Shown: positions 46,366-58,455 of the stretch, piece after piece
Position numbering within the stretch: position 1 is the stretch's first letter
Layout: each line of letters begins with the position of its first letter
Source: Epiperipatus broadwayi
Lineage: Eukaryota; Onychophora; Udeonychophora; Euonychophora; Peripatidae
Length of the DNA stretch: 64,000 nt
Direction of reading: 5' to 3'
Assembly: GCA_028023455.1 (NCBI GenBank)
Contig: JAQFVV010000231.1
Span: 434,001-498,000, forward strand
The notes under the pieces: generated by a model
Databases searched by the model: none
Told to the model about the DNA's origin: nothing
The model's input: the letters and a program-made list of their open reading frames with translations, nothing else
Program-made: the position numbers and the translations under genes

Positions 46366-46649
46366 TCTTCACAGTCAGCCATTTGTAAATGAGTATGACC
46401 AAAAATATTTATATATAGAAGTTAAAGGTAGTTAAAAAAGTTTTAAATAGTCACTGGTAACCAAAAAGACTACACCAATCACTTTGCAAACAATGAAGAA
46501 GTTACCAAGTGATTTGCCTCCCTTGAGTGAGTTTAGTGAAAAACAGTTTCTTAAACAATAAATGAACTAAAGACTGAGTGGGACAAATATAACAAAAAAT
46601 AAATAAATAAAAAATCATGATTCTCTTGAAGATCGTTTAGTTGAAGCAA
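46366..46649. other. A+T-rich DNA, nothing recognised
   Basis: No element identified. Confidence 0.4.
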
Positions 46650-49000
46650 TTAATATGATTGTGATGAAGTACCTTATTTGTATCAATTTGGATGGAGCAC
46701 ATTGGAATCTGTGTTGCCTCTCAACATCCAAATCTGTCTTTTTCCATAAAAAAAGATATTAACATATTTATGGAGATTAACTTTCTCAAGACAATAAGTA
46801 AATAATAAAAATGATCAAATGGTTATAGATATAAAATGAATAAATATAAAAAGTTTGAGTACCAAAAGTGACAAAAGTCAGCCACAATCCATGGACTTTG
46901 AGTTCTAGAGTCTACCATTCTATATTGGACCAAACAGGCAAAGTACTGAATGGTTTATTGCTTGGAAATTGGTAGGAAAATTGAGTGCCCGAAATCATAC
47001 AACTTTGAATTATAGAATTTAGCACCATACCACTTCATAAAATGAATCAATTAAAAGGTGCTGAAATTACCCCCTGCCCCCGAACTAAGATTCCAAATTA
47101 CTTGAAGTTTAACTTAGTAAAAATGTTTTTAAAGTTGCATTTAAAATATTAAGAACATTCTAAATATTAACCTTTAAATTAAAAATAATAGTGTTATCAT
47201 TATCATCAGTGCATTACAAATTCCACTAAAAGAAATCTGCCTGTGTTATAAAGCTACCTATAAACTGTTTCAAAGGCCAATATTGTAAATATGGAAAATG
47301 GAGTCAAAGCTAGTATATATTGTTCTTTAACACCAGTTGTCATCTTAAATACCTTGGATTGACCACCCCTAAGTAATACAATTTTTTTTACCATACAATA
47401 TCGTAAAGATTGCTCAATATGAATAAAATTTCAGACATTGACCAGCTAATTTCAAATAGTGTTACAAATTGTTTTGATTGACTGAGTTAAATGCCTTTAC
47501 CACATTGATAAAAGCAATATATAAATCATGTTTTTCTAGTTATGGCAAACCATATTGTTAGTGTTTTTTTAATTCTGTAAAACTACGATTAATTTTTGAG
47601 TACCTCTCATCTATGACTAAAAGCAACTTATTCAATAATCATTATGAAAGTCTTTTGACTGTAAAAGATAACAGTGATAATTACTATAATCTTTTATATA
47701 TCTTTCATATTAATACTATGCAGAACAATCATGTATGATATATATTACTAGGACAAATTGCGAGCAGATTCTTAAAAAAAACACTTTTAAATAAACTTGC
47801 AAATACATTTACCCTTTCAGTATATCAATGTCAGTCCATATTGTCTAATAAAAGGCAACATTCTCCCTTTGCCTGTATATATTGTAAATAAATCAAACAT
47901 TGATATTCAAAAAGGTGGAAAATGGCAATCTTAGTTTACAAATCAATCAAGCCGAATTACTATTTCAAATATCAATTTAAATTCTAAATATTGCATATTC
48001 GAATAGTAGTAAAAGTCCTTGAAGGTAACAATAGAAACACCTTTAAGACAAAGTGGTCAACTTTTTAGGAATATAATTTTTTTAAATTTCTCTAGGTTTC
48101 TCATCTGGACCTGAAGCGTCTCTGTTTTTAAAGTTATAAAGAACTATACTAACTTCATCAAGCTAAATATGTCTGTTCAAATTGAAATGCAGATAGAAAA
48201 AACATATACCATTAAAAGCCACCACTTCAATTCTTGTATCTTTATTCAAAAGATAATTAAAATGTTTCTCTTACTCAAATTACTATGTTATTATACAAAT
48301 GAGTCTTTAGAAAACCATTGATTTAATAAGATATTATTATCCAAGTTAAAATGTTATTTTTTTAAAAATGTCATTAAAAGGTTTACAGTGAGTATGATCA
48401 GGAAATATATTGTGAATGTCCTCCATAGTTCTAATGCATCAATTTTATATACATATTTATATGAGCTTTACAATTGATATAGAATATTTCTGTCCAATAT
48501 TAAACCTAAAAATGGATCGGTAGTGGACATAATGGTAAATAATTGATTTGAAACAAATAATTCTTTAATCAATATTAATTTATAAATTTTCTCAGATAGA
48601 AGGCAGCTTAACTGTAGTAATATTGATGCAGTCAAATAATTTAAGGATTTCTATAAACTCTCTGTCCTTTAGAGAATGACATAGCTAAAGATGATTTTGG
48701 TAATAGTGAAATGTATGTTATACCAGTATTTGTAAAATGTGAACTTTGACCACATTAATGTTCTCATCTGTATATGATGATTATACATATTCCACCAAAT
48801 TTCCATAATCCATTTAGAAATCAAGATGAATAGACTCCTCAGATATAGCCTAAAGATTTTCTACTATTGGTGAATGTTATAGCATTTGGAGATATTGATC
48901 TTTTGATATTTGATTTTATCTAGGAAACAAAAGATTCCATTGCAAATTATTTACCTTATCGTTTTTTTTTTTTTTGATGTGGTTTCAAACTCAGCAAGCA
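46650..49000 (-). pseudogene. Very decayed LINE, RT core visible at 47.2-47.6 kb
   Basis: On the minus strand, near 47530-47480 the codons read DLYIAFINVVKAFNSVN, an RT motif A with both aspartates changed (the usual form is YIAFIDxxKAFDSVN). Near 47345-47280 TGVKEQYILALTPFSIFTIL keeps the pattern of motif B (GVKQGCVLAPTLFSIF). This wording is that of CR1/L2-like LINEs, unlike the RTE copies. Outside this core I cannot fix the borders; upstream (to 49 kb) may be older endonuclease sequence. Confidence 0.6.
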
Positions 49001-49659
49001 ACTCTGTCTAAAATTCTGATATAGCATCTTTATTATTTAAGTATTAAAAATAAAATTCTTTTCCTAGGAAAACCTTATATAAAAGGTGTAAAAATTCTTA
49101 TGAAGATGAGATTAACTGCTGAAAAGATTTAAGGTAAGAGCTGATGTCAAGATGCATTTAAATATCTATTGATGGGAAGGACTTTTCTGAAAATGAAAAA
49201 AAAATCAAATAATTATTATTTGTTTTAGAAATAAGCATATTATTAGAAAAAGAGCTTCCGTTGCCATGGCAAATGTGATCCGAAGATGAAGATTACTGAT
49301 GTGCAAAAAAACTCACCAAGCTGGCTTTTTTTTTCTGTCTCATCCTATGATAAACACATCCAAATATGCAAAACAGATAGAAAAGTTATGGTTAAGTGAA
49401 TTCAGAGCTTGAGTTCACCGTTATTAAGTCAAATTAACTTCAACATCATAGTTAGATGAACACATAAGTCTGTATATATGAATATAATGTTGGCCATTGT
49501 ATATGGTGAAAGCTTTTGTTACTCAATATTATATTTAAAAAGATATTATAATTCTATAACTTTTTTTTATAAGGATTGATGCTAGCATATAGGATACAAT
49601 GCAAATAAAAAAAAAAACAATTATCTATAGAGTACATGTGAGCGTGTTCGTAAGACGTA
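49001..49659. other. A+T-rich DNA, nothing recognised
   Basis: No element identified apart from homopolymer runs. Confidence 0.45.
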
Positions 49660-49955
49660 ATGATCACATGACATGCTGATGTCATCCGAAGAATTAAAAG
49701 ATTAAAACAGAGATGGGATGAACATGTTTCAAAAAGAGATGGTAATAAAAGACAATTGAGGTTTTGAGATGGACTAGAAATCGTAAAAGATGTAGATGAA
49801 GAGTGCATGTGAGATGGATGAATGAGGTAAAGAAGATGAATGAGGTAAATAAGTTTGTTCGTGCGATGTAAAGAAAGCTATTGATTGGAGAATTTAGATT
49901 AAATCTTGACTGACCATCATCTTACAATAGAATGGTGACCAAAATGATGATGAAA
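49660..49955 (+). pseudogene. LINE 3-prime fragment, RTE-like
   Basis: The plus strand reads RIKRLKQRWDEHVSKRDGNKRQLRF, parallel to IKRLKWSWAGHIARRDDNRWTIEIL of the RTE copies, followed by a KCRXRVHVRWMNEV-like stretch and an ATGATGATGA tail at about 49941-49950. The region ATGAATGAGGTAAA is duplicated in tandem at 49819-49848. More diverged than the other RTE relics, so possibly a sister family. Confidence 0.65.
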
Positions 49956-50504
49956 ATTATATGAGAAATAAAACAAAAAATATATGTGGGTATATCGATA
50001 TGTGAACATAAGCTTAATTTTTTTTTAAAAAAGTAAAACTTAGAACTCCGTTGTGTTGAGGCAATGATACATCTGGTTGAAATTGATTGTTGTAGGTGAC
50101 AGTTGAACAAGCGCGCACACACTCTTTATAAAATAGATTATTTTTTTACTTAATTAAAACTTTATTAATTTTCATTTGAGATTTCAATATTTGCTTTCAA
50201 TTTGCATTAACAATTTATCAGAGATTAATTAATTAAACTGGAATATTAAATTAAAAAATGAAAAATGTAAGACATATATCTTGCAAAAAAATTTTTGAGT
50301 TTTTTAATTTAAAATCTGAAAATTAAAATGAAAAAAAACGAAAGAAAAATATATCTTTAAATATATCACGTGTTATATTTTTAAAATTATAGGACTCTAT
50401 ATTATCTGACATATTTTTAATTAAAGTGATAGATAGATGGTCAGAAAAACCACTGGAACTTTTTAAAACCTGAATTTAACGGTATTTCATAATCTTATTT
50501 TTTC
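49956..50504. other. A+T-rich DNA, nothing recognised
   Basis: No element identified. Confidence 0.5.
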
Positions 50505-51085
50505 GATACATTTTGAATTACAAATGTCAAACTTATTCCACCTACAACATTGACCCTAACCACTCTAAATAAATACATTAATGACTATCACGGATTACTT
50601 ATTAAACTAGAGATTGTTTCTAGCCCAAATATAAACTTTAATCCTCAATTAAAGATTAATATTTCTGATTTTTTAAAAATTAAACACACATACATACGAA
50701 GTTATTCACTTTTCTCTGTCCCATGTACCTTTATGATGTATTCAACAACCTCCACACTATCACACATTCTTTCCAAATCAGATAAATAAAGATACAATAA
50801 AAGGCAAATGACCCCCAAGATAAATCATTACTGCATTTATCTAGCATTATTAGTGTCAAAGTTGTGGGTGAAGTAAGGTTTGTCACTTGTAATTCAAAAT
50901 GTAATGATTTACTATTGATAAGTACTCTCTATATAATATAAATATATATGAGAGATGGAAAGATGAGCCAACTGATGCGTGCCGATTCAGCACGAAATGT
51001 ATTTTGGGGGCCATTTGCATTTTATAGTATCTTTATTCGTATGATTTGAAGGAATGTGTGGAGTAGAGATTATTTAATTTATTTT
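50505..51085. repeat. Hammerhead-family B element, rearranged
   Basis: Three pieces: an inverted arm (50515-50815, matching 32520-32815 with ACCACTCTAAATAAATACAT and AAACTAGAGATTGTTTC); a unit end in ribozyme sense (50820-50925, CATTACTGCATTTATCTAGC to TTTACTATTGATAA); and a new unit start (50945-51085) with a ribozyme. The junction of unit end to unit start is the same as at 33257-33300, so the tandem arrangement recurs at two loci. Confidence 0.8.
50963..51012 (+). ncRNA. Hammerhead ribozyme motif, family B
   Basis: CCAA at 50968-50971, CTGATGC at 50972-50978 (last core A to C), stem II GTGC/GCAC, GAAA at 50994-50997, stem III T-A with loop GT, cleavage base U at 51003, TTGG at 51004-51007 closing stem I. 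Its stem II has G-C at the first pair where 33300-33354 has A-U, a compensatory difference. Confidence 0.65.
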
Positions 51086-51924
51086 TATCTTGTGAGAAAA
51101 TACTCCAAATTGTTGTTAAAAAAAACATGTAGATAAAATACAAAAGGCATGAAGGTGAGGAAGAAAATAGAATAACTTGTTGCGAATGTGAAGAGAAAAT
51201 TCATAACATCGATATGCTAATAAATATTGATGTGATCAATGATAAAACGTAAACATTAAGCAAAAATTGTATCGCTGGATTAATTCGCTTGTAATTATAA
51301 ATAAGATATAAGTGTAATTTTAATGGGGTTTTTTTTTTAAAAAAAAATAAGGACTGCTTATAAATTTAGTGGTTCCGTCGTAAAAAAGTATAAGTGATCT
51401 GTTTAAATGAAGTAGATATACAAGTTGTGTTGTCTTTTCTTCATTTTATTCCATAACTTTCCTCAACTTTATATTTACTTAACTAAAATTATATCAATAA
51501 ATATTAATATTTTTGTTTTTTAACTCATTTAAATAGAAATCAGTTAGTTGTATCTTTGAAAACATATAACAGCTTATCTAATATTAGTAAATATTTTTTC
51601 CTTGACTTCATTTAAATTAAATGTTTGAAAAATATATTTTCTTTCAATATATACTGAAATCTCCGCTTTACTCTTTTAATTACAGCGAACTCTCAATCAA
51701 GCATTACTTTTTAAAAATAAAACAGATATGGAAAAAACGTAGAACGAAAACTTATTAAAATTTATAGATAAATAAGTAAATATAATTTAAATGTTTGATT
51801 CATTGGCATTAAAAGCATCTTTTACTTATATACGTTAGACTAATTCGTAATCTAGAAATAACTGTCAAATGTCTTTAAAAAATTCAAATTTTATTTATAC
51901 TTTTCAAATACATTTATCTTTCAA
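51086..51924. other. A+T-rich DNA, nothing recognised
   Basis: No element identified. Confidence 0.5.
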
Positions 51925-52058
51925 ATCATCATCCTCATTTTCAACGATTAGCGATCCACTGTAGGATGAAAGTCTCACCAAGTTCAATACTCTCTTTTCT
52001 ACAGTACCCCTAAACATTTATTTCATCCACCCATCTCACATGTGGTCTGCCTGTAGGT
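51925..52058 (-). repeat. RTE 3-prime end fragment
   Basis: CATCATCCTCATTTTCAACG (tail), then GATCCACTGTAGGATGAAAG and CACCCATCTCACATGTGGTC, the complement of the RTE end that encodes the RPHVRWMDEI region. Too short to code. Confidence 0.8.
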
Positions 52059-52059
52059 A

Positions 52060-52220
52060 TTTACACAAGGTTTTGACCGGTATTATTTTCTTTCTTTTTC
52101 AGGTGTTTCTGGCCTGACAAATGCAGTATTAGCAGAGAAATCGAATTTGGACACTTTAGATTAATGTATCTTGAATTCAAGATAGCATTCTAACTAATTA
52201 GTTGGTTAAGAATGTTATCT
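52060..52220 (-). repeat. SINE family 1, head and start of body
   Basis: On the minus strand: TTAGAATGCTATCTTGAATT, CCAAATTCGATTTCTCTGC (box-B-like), GGCCAGAAACACCTGAAAAAG. It abuts the RTE 3-prime fragment to its left, as at 42.36 kb. Confidence 0.7.
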
Positions 52221-52320
52221 AATTAGTTATAGCATAAAAATAGCTCGGGACCAATTCACACACTAGTTCTGTTATGGGTCAGGACAGAAACATTTGGAAA
52301 CAAAATGAGGAAAACATTAT

Positions 52321-52445
52321 CATTGAAATGTATTATATATTAATCTATGAGGCTATTACCAACAGGTGAATATATTTGAATGGTTTAACCAAAGTTCGAA
52401 TTTTTCTAAAGACATTTAACATTTTAATTGCAGATGATGGAAATA
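52321..52445 (+). repeat. SINE family 1, 3-prime body
   Basis: GAGGCTATTACCAACAGGTG, TTTTTCTAAAGACATTTAAC and GATGATGGAAATAATGTAATG match the 3-prime half of the family. It is opposite in orientation to the head piece at 52060-52220. Confidence 0.7.
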
Positions 52446-52711
52446 ATGTAATGTATAGTTACAAATAAAACATCTCACATCATAAACTTCCAAACAAATA
52501 TTTATTTTTATTTTATAAAATTTAATACTTCAAATTATTGACTTTGTTTAAAGTATGGATTTGGAGACAACTTGTACTTGTTTCATCCTGGAAAGACTTG
52601 ATAATTGACCGCATTACTAGTGAGAGGGAGTAACTATCTAATGGACAACTCATCATACATTCATCATTATAGACTAAAATGAACTTGAAAGCAAGATCAT
52701 AAAAGCACTTA
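52446..52711. other. A+T-rich DNA, nothing recognised
   Basis: Short spacer before the RTE tail. Confidence 0.4.
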
Positions 52712-53342
52712 TATCATCATCATCAACAACCATTATCAATCCAGTGCAGGATGAAGGTCTATCCAAGTTTAATTCATCTTCTCCGATCTTTAGCTTCTCT
52801 TCTCCACATCACCCCTGCACACTTTCTTATTTCATCCATCCATCTCACATGTGGTCTCTTTCTGGGTCTTTTACAATCTCTTGGAATCCAGTTTAAGATT
52901 TCAATTGTCCATCTATTATCATCTCTTCTAGCAATATGTCCAGCCCAACTCCACTTCAATCTTTTAATTTTTTCAATGAGATCAGTAACACCTGTTTGTT
53001 CTCTTACCCATATATTATGTTTTCACTCTCTTCTTGTTACTCCTAACATGCATCTCTCCATACTTATTTGAGTGGTCAGAAGGATCTTTATTGCTCTTCT
53101 ATTAAGTGTCCAAGTCTCACATCCATAAGTAAGAACTGGTAAAACACATTTACCTTTTTAAACACATAGACATATTTTCTTTTAGTATCAAGTTATTTCT
53201 ACCAAAAGCACTCCAACCAAGTTTAATTCTATGATTAATTTCATCCATTATGTTTCCATCTGTATTAATAATCTGACCAAGGTATTTGTAGCTGTTAACG
53301 TCTTCTAACTCACCATAATCAATCTTTATTTTCATATTTCTT
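52712..53342 (-). mobile_element. RTE-clade LINE, short 5-prime truncated copy
   Basis: The 3-prime tail (ATG)n lies at 52714-52727 and the truncation point near 53341. It closely matches 42363-43010. Frames: 53150-53371 (YKYLGQIINTDGNIMDEINH, RIKLGWSAFGRNNLIL) and 52774-52959 (MKWSWAGHIARRDDNRW, RKRPHVRWMDEIRK). A deletion of about 13 bp near 53153 disrupts the frame relative to the longer copy. Confidence 0.9.
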
Positions 53343-54060
53343 ATATAACAATCAATAAATTTTACAAACACAGTGTTTAAATTGTCACTATCACTGTTAA
53401 AAACTTAATATTAGCTCATATAAGTGCATTTGAGTTTGAAAATAAGATGGTCATTCTTATTTTCTCAAAGTCTCTATCTTGTTTGCGAGAGCAAACTTGT
53501 AGTTTTAACATAGCTAGTGAAGATGGATGATTACTTTCTATATAATTAAAAGTACTTATAGAAAAGTAAGATTATTTCATATAAATTTTATTATTTATAA
53601 CTTGAATTAATAAAAAATTAAACACCAGAATATTATTAACTAATCAGCAAGCTAATTATAATATATATATATATATAATAATAATATTTAATAGTAAGTA
53701 AACAAATTATAATATGTATAGAGTTGTAATTATAATTATAATTACAACTTTAAATTAGCGAAATAGATTTCTAACTCGTTGGAAATTGAAAGATTTCATG
53801 AAATAGGAATAGTGGACTTAATCAGTGAAGTATTGAATAGCTTCACACTCTCAGATCTAACCACTTCAGCTTCACCTATTTATATAGAAAGTAGGTTGAA
53901 GTAAAGAAGGGTTCCCCTCTTTTCTTCCAATGCGTAAGCTTGTGGTTAAGACCTATAGAGGTCTCTACCTTCGCATTTTCAACTGCACATGCTTTAGATT
54001 TATTGCCTTAGTAAATATGTATAGAGGTACAAATCTTCACAGAATAATATTATTGTAACT
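53343..54060. other. A+T-rich DNA with small palindromes
   Basis: AGTTGTAATTATAATTATAATTACAACT at 53723-53750 is a perfect palindrome. A (TA)n run lies at 53659-53677. No gene found. Confidence 0.5.
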
Positions 54061-55039
<979 letters not shown>

Positions 55040-55790
55040 ACAACAGCTATATATATATATTAAAAATAATTATACATTAAAAAAAAAACCTTTAGGGTTC
55101 TTTTCAAAGGCGAATAATCTATTTTAACATTAGTCAAACATTGCAAACATAATACCATCTAGTGTTCTATAATGGAAGTAAAATATCAACAATAATGAAA
55201 TAAAACATCAGTAAAATATAATAAAACATTCATAAAGAGATCCAATACAACTACAAAGAATTGACTATATACTATAACAATATACAAAATAAATAATATA
55301 TACATGCTACAACTTTACATATGTTGTCTTATATAATTGTAAAGAAATGGAATATTATATAAGACAATATATACGAAAACTGGATTTATGCATTAAATAT
55401 TTTTATTTATTTATAGTGAGTTCTCTATTTCAATTTTGTTTGAAATTGATTATTTTTAATTTTATATATACAAGGGAACAGTATGGACAAATTTTAACAT
55501 TGAAATTTGAACATTTAATGTATTTATTTTGTATACTGTTATGTTATATAGTCAATTACCTGAAATTATATTGAATCTCTATATGAGGGTTTTATTCTAT
55601 TTTGTTGAGGTTTTTATTTTATTGTTATTTTACTTCCATTATGGAATACTAGATGACATTATATATGCGATAATTGGTTAATGTTAAAATGGATTTTTAA
55701 CATTTGAAATAATCACTAAACCATGTGCCAAGAAGGCTTGTTATGTATAATCATTATATATATATATATATATGGCTGTTTATATGATTG
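55040..55790. repeat. Inverted-repeat element, arms about 260 bp
   Basis: The left arm (55045-55300) mirrors 55500-55785: TCTAGTGTTCTATAATGGAAGTAAAAT against ATTTTACTTCCATTATGGAATACTAGA, AATTGACTATATACTATAAC against GTTATATAGTCAATT, CATATAT runs at both ends. The central frame 55347-55574 (75 codons) is A+T-driven and lacks motifs. Family unknown. Confidence 0.8.
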
Positions 55791-56163
55791 ATTATTATTA
55801 TAATTATAAAATTGTATTCTAAAATTAACAATCACACTGACTATAGTTTTCTTTTGTCATTACTTCAAATTTCTTAACTTGTATTTTTAGAAATGAAATA
55901 TATATTTTAAAAAAATCTAAGTATAAACATGAATATATTTCTTCTTTAATAATGAATACAAATTATTTTATAAAATAATTTTAAATATTTAAATAAACTA
56001 TAAAATTTTGCATTTTTTTCTAATTGGTAACAATAATAGAAGGGGGAAATTTACATGACTATATGTGCAATATTGAAAAAATCCTTATTGGTAATAAGGA
56101 TTTTTTTTAGACTTTCATTGACTTAAAGCTAAAGCACAACACTGCTCTTACAATACTCCACAA
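55791..56163. other. A+T-rich DNA, nothing recognised
   Basis: No element identified; AATCCTTATTGGTAATAAGGATT at 56079-56101 is a small hairpin. Confidence 0.5.
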
Positions 56164-56206
56164 AGTACAGATTATATATATATATATATATATATATATA
56201 ATCTGT

Positions 56207-56238
<32 letters not shown>

Positions 56239-56240
56239 AG
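56164..56240. repeat. (TA)n palindrome bounded by AGTACAGATT
   Basis: AAGTACAGATT-(AT)n-AATCTGTACTT is a perfect inverted repeat, followed by another TA run. Confidence 0.9.
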
Positions 56241-56469
56241 AAAATAAATTATTAGTTGGTTAAAAATTATTTGATATTCAAATTCTGAAAGAACAATTTG
56301 AGCTTTTACCCATAAACCTTTACATTTCAAGCTTATTAATCCATCTCTGTGCTAAATTATTATAGTATGTCAAGTAAAAAATTATCATTGGATATTGACT
56401 TTGAAAGAGAGTTTGTCAATATTTATATATTCAGAATATTGCATGATACAAAATTAACAAAAGAATACA

Positions 56470-56665
56470 TATATTTACTGTTTGAACTATTTCTAATAAC
56501 ACCTGAAGAAGAAGGGGAAATAACACCTCTCAAAATGTTTTGCATATACTAACCTATTTGATGTCGTATTACTAACAGTTAAATCTATTTGGAATATTCA
56601 AATAAGGTCAAACTTTTCTAAAGACATTCAGTACTCATATTAGATGATGGAAATAGTCTAAATAA
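56470..56665 (+). repeat. SINE family 1, 3-prime body
   Basis: AACACCTGAAGAAGAAGGGG, GTATTACTAACAGTTAAAT, TTTTCTAAAGACATTCAG, GATGATGGAAATAGTC in family order. The head is missing or replaced. Confidence 0.75.
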
Positions 56666-56769
56666 TAAATACTTCTAAAATACCATCATCACAAACCTTC
56701 AGGAAAACATAAAAGAATACTTATTAAGTTAAATAATTTTTTTTTTTTTACTTTTGGAAAATGTATGTA

Positions 56770-57002
56770 TTCAAGCACAAGTGCATGTGCAGCGCAACTG
56801 CTCCCAAAAGCTGTTAATACAAATACAAATAGCTAACTAAAAGTATTAAAACAGCTGAGCGCTTTCAAAGGATCTTGCCTTCATAATCATAGCTTGCTTA
56901 CATTTAAATTTATGCAAATATGCTAATTCCATCTTTTTGATAGAGAAAAACACGTGTCCTTCCTGTTTATGGCATCGCTGTCGCGAGAGATAAATAAAGC
57001 CT
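56770..57002 (-). repeat. PLE copy 2 terminal inverted repeat, native 3-prime arm
   Basis: Includes the 3-prime UTR, the stop and the codons for the last residues of the endonuclease. Mirrors 58447-58677 with a handful of differences. Confidence 0.95.
56853..56894 (-). ncRNA. Conserved hammerhead-like RNA motif in PLE 3-prime UTR
   Basis: AGCT, 10-nt linker ATGATTATGA, GAAGG...CCTTT hairpin (loop CAAGAT), GAAA, G-CG-C mini-stem, then T, C and AGCT pairing back. Relative to PLE copy 1 the mini-stem changes from A-T to G-C and the hairpin pairs differ while staying paired. It lacks a canonical CUGAUGA. Confidence 0.45.
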
Positions 57003-58455
57003 CTTTGATCTTTCTTTTGAGGTCATGTCTCTCTCTACATACGATGGTAGGATTGTCTGGAATGCACTCATGGTGACTTGTGCACTGGTGCTGATAAAAA
57101 ACTGAATAAGTAGAAGGATCGTTGCGAGCTCTATTGTACGAATACCTGTGTTGTGCCAATCGTGTGGCCAAAGATGCTCTGCTTTCCCCATAATATGTGC
57201 CTTTGCAATAGTTATTTGGGCAAGCAATGTTATATACTGTATGGGAGGTCTGTAACAGTGGAGTTTGATCTTTGGTATTGTTAATTAGATTGTTAGAATT
57301 TGGAGGGGTTCGAAAACAGAGCTGATATTTGTTGTTAAAGATGGAATGTAGTTTCTTTTGTAAATTGGATATGTATGGAAGTAATAACCTGGGTTTATCC
57401 TGTGTGGCATGAGAGTTGAGAGGTTTATTCTGAATGTGTGAGATTTTTTTGTCGATGATGGATTGTCTGAAGCCTAAATTCAGTAGATCATTTCTATATT
57501 CTGCTACATTTGTTTTTGCATCTGCCTCGATTTTACACAACAATCTGTTTCTATGCAAAAAAGATGCTAGACCTGATAATTTACGTGCTGTGGGTGTGTG
57601 AGACTGGGGGTGTGTATGGCATCTGATTTCCAATGGTTTGATGGCCATGCTATAATGGCAGTGGTTATTTTCTCTTTTTATTTTGACATCAAGGTATTTG
57701 ACTTGTTGGTGAGTGTCTTCAGTTGTAACATTAACAATTAGTGCTGTGTTGGTTTCTAATTCGGTTTTGATCTGTGTAATGATCTCGGGGGTGGCAGCAA
57801 TGAACAGGTCATCCACATATCTAGTGTATGCTAGAAGGCATGGTGGGTTTAGACTAGGTATGATTTTTCTCTCATAATAGTTTAGGAAGATTCTGGTGAC
57901 TACACCACTCAGTGGTAGTCCCATAGGCCAGCCTTGTTTCATGGAGAAGCACTGGTTTCTGAAGAATGCCACAATGTTGCTGTCCAACCAACATAGAAAG
58001 TCATGGATGAAGTCAACCAGTGGTTGAGCTATTTTTTGTGTCAAAAGTTCATTTCTGACTATTTGGATCGATGTGCTTCTATTGACAGAGCCATACAATT
58101 CGGAAACGTCCATGGTGGCCAGTCTGATGTCTGGGTTTAATTGTAAATCTTTGACGGAGGAAATGAACTGTGCAGATGACTTGATGGTGTATATTCCAAA
58201 GCCTAACATTTGGATGAGTTTTTTGTTCACCCACTTGGCTGTCTTTGCATAGTGTACTCCACTGAAATCCAGCATTAATCGGACCGGTGTGTTGTCTTTG
58301 TGCGTTTTGGCACTTCCAAAAATCCTGGGTGGCACTGATGATGATGGGTATAGACTGTAATATTCTGCTTTTGTGAAGGCTTTGTTGCAATGTTTTTTAA
58401 GAATGGATGAAATGAATTTGTCTCTATTGTTAGCAATACTGAACTGAGGCTTTAT
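56923..58455 (-). CDS. PLE polyprotein, RT plus GIY-YIG endonuclease, 5-prime truncated, frame intact
   Basis: One frame stays open from the junction with the inverted arm (about 58455) to the stop at 56923; from a GTG at 58335 it is 470 residues, and about 37 in-frame codons upstream (NNRDKFISSILKKHCNK, EYYSLYP) also look genuine. Numbering from that GTG: residues 3-13 RIFGSAKTHK (PLE-typical RT start), 74-82 TMDVSELYG (motif A, first aspartate), 135-146 GWPMGLPLSGVV (motif B), 172-179 RYVDDLFI (motif C, both aspartates kept), 365-396 VYNIACPNNYCKG followed by TYYGESRASLATRLAQH (GIY-YIG core with a CP-x3-C pair), 440-450 KRKIKEALFIS. Such proteins cut target DNA and prime reverse transcription from the nick. 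All visible catalytic residues are present, so only the N-terminal domain and start are lost. Antisense and other-frame ORFs here are shadows. Confidence 0.92.
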   Translation of the reverse strand: MKPQFSIANNRDKFISSILKKHCNKAFTKAEYYSLYPSSSVPPRIFGSAKTHKDNTPVRLMLDFSGVHYAKTAKWVNKKLIQMLGFGIYTIKSSAQFISSVKDLQLNPDIRLATMDVSELYGSVNRSTSIQIVRNELLTQKIAQPLVDFIHDFLCWLDSNIVAFFRNQCFSMKQGWPMGLPLSGVVTRIFLNYYERKIIPSLNPPCLLAYTRYVDDLFIAATPEIITQIKTELETNTALIVNVTTEDTHQQVKYLDVKIKRENNHCHYSMAIKPLEIRCHTHPQSHTPTARKLSGLASFLHRNRLLCKIEADAKTNVAEYRNDLLNLGFRQSIIDKKISHIQNKPLNSHATQDKPRLLLPYISNLQKKLHSIFNNKYQLCFRTPPNSNNLINNTKDQTPLLQTSHTVYNIACPNNYCKGTYYGESRASLATRLAQHRYSYNRARNDPSTYSVFYQHQCTSHHECIPDNPTIVCRERHDLKRKIKEALFISRDSDAINRKDTCFSLSKRWN

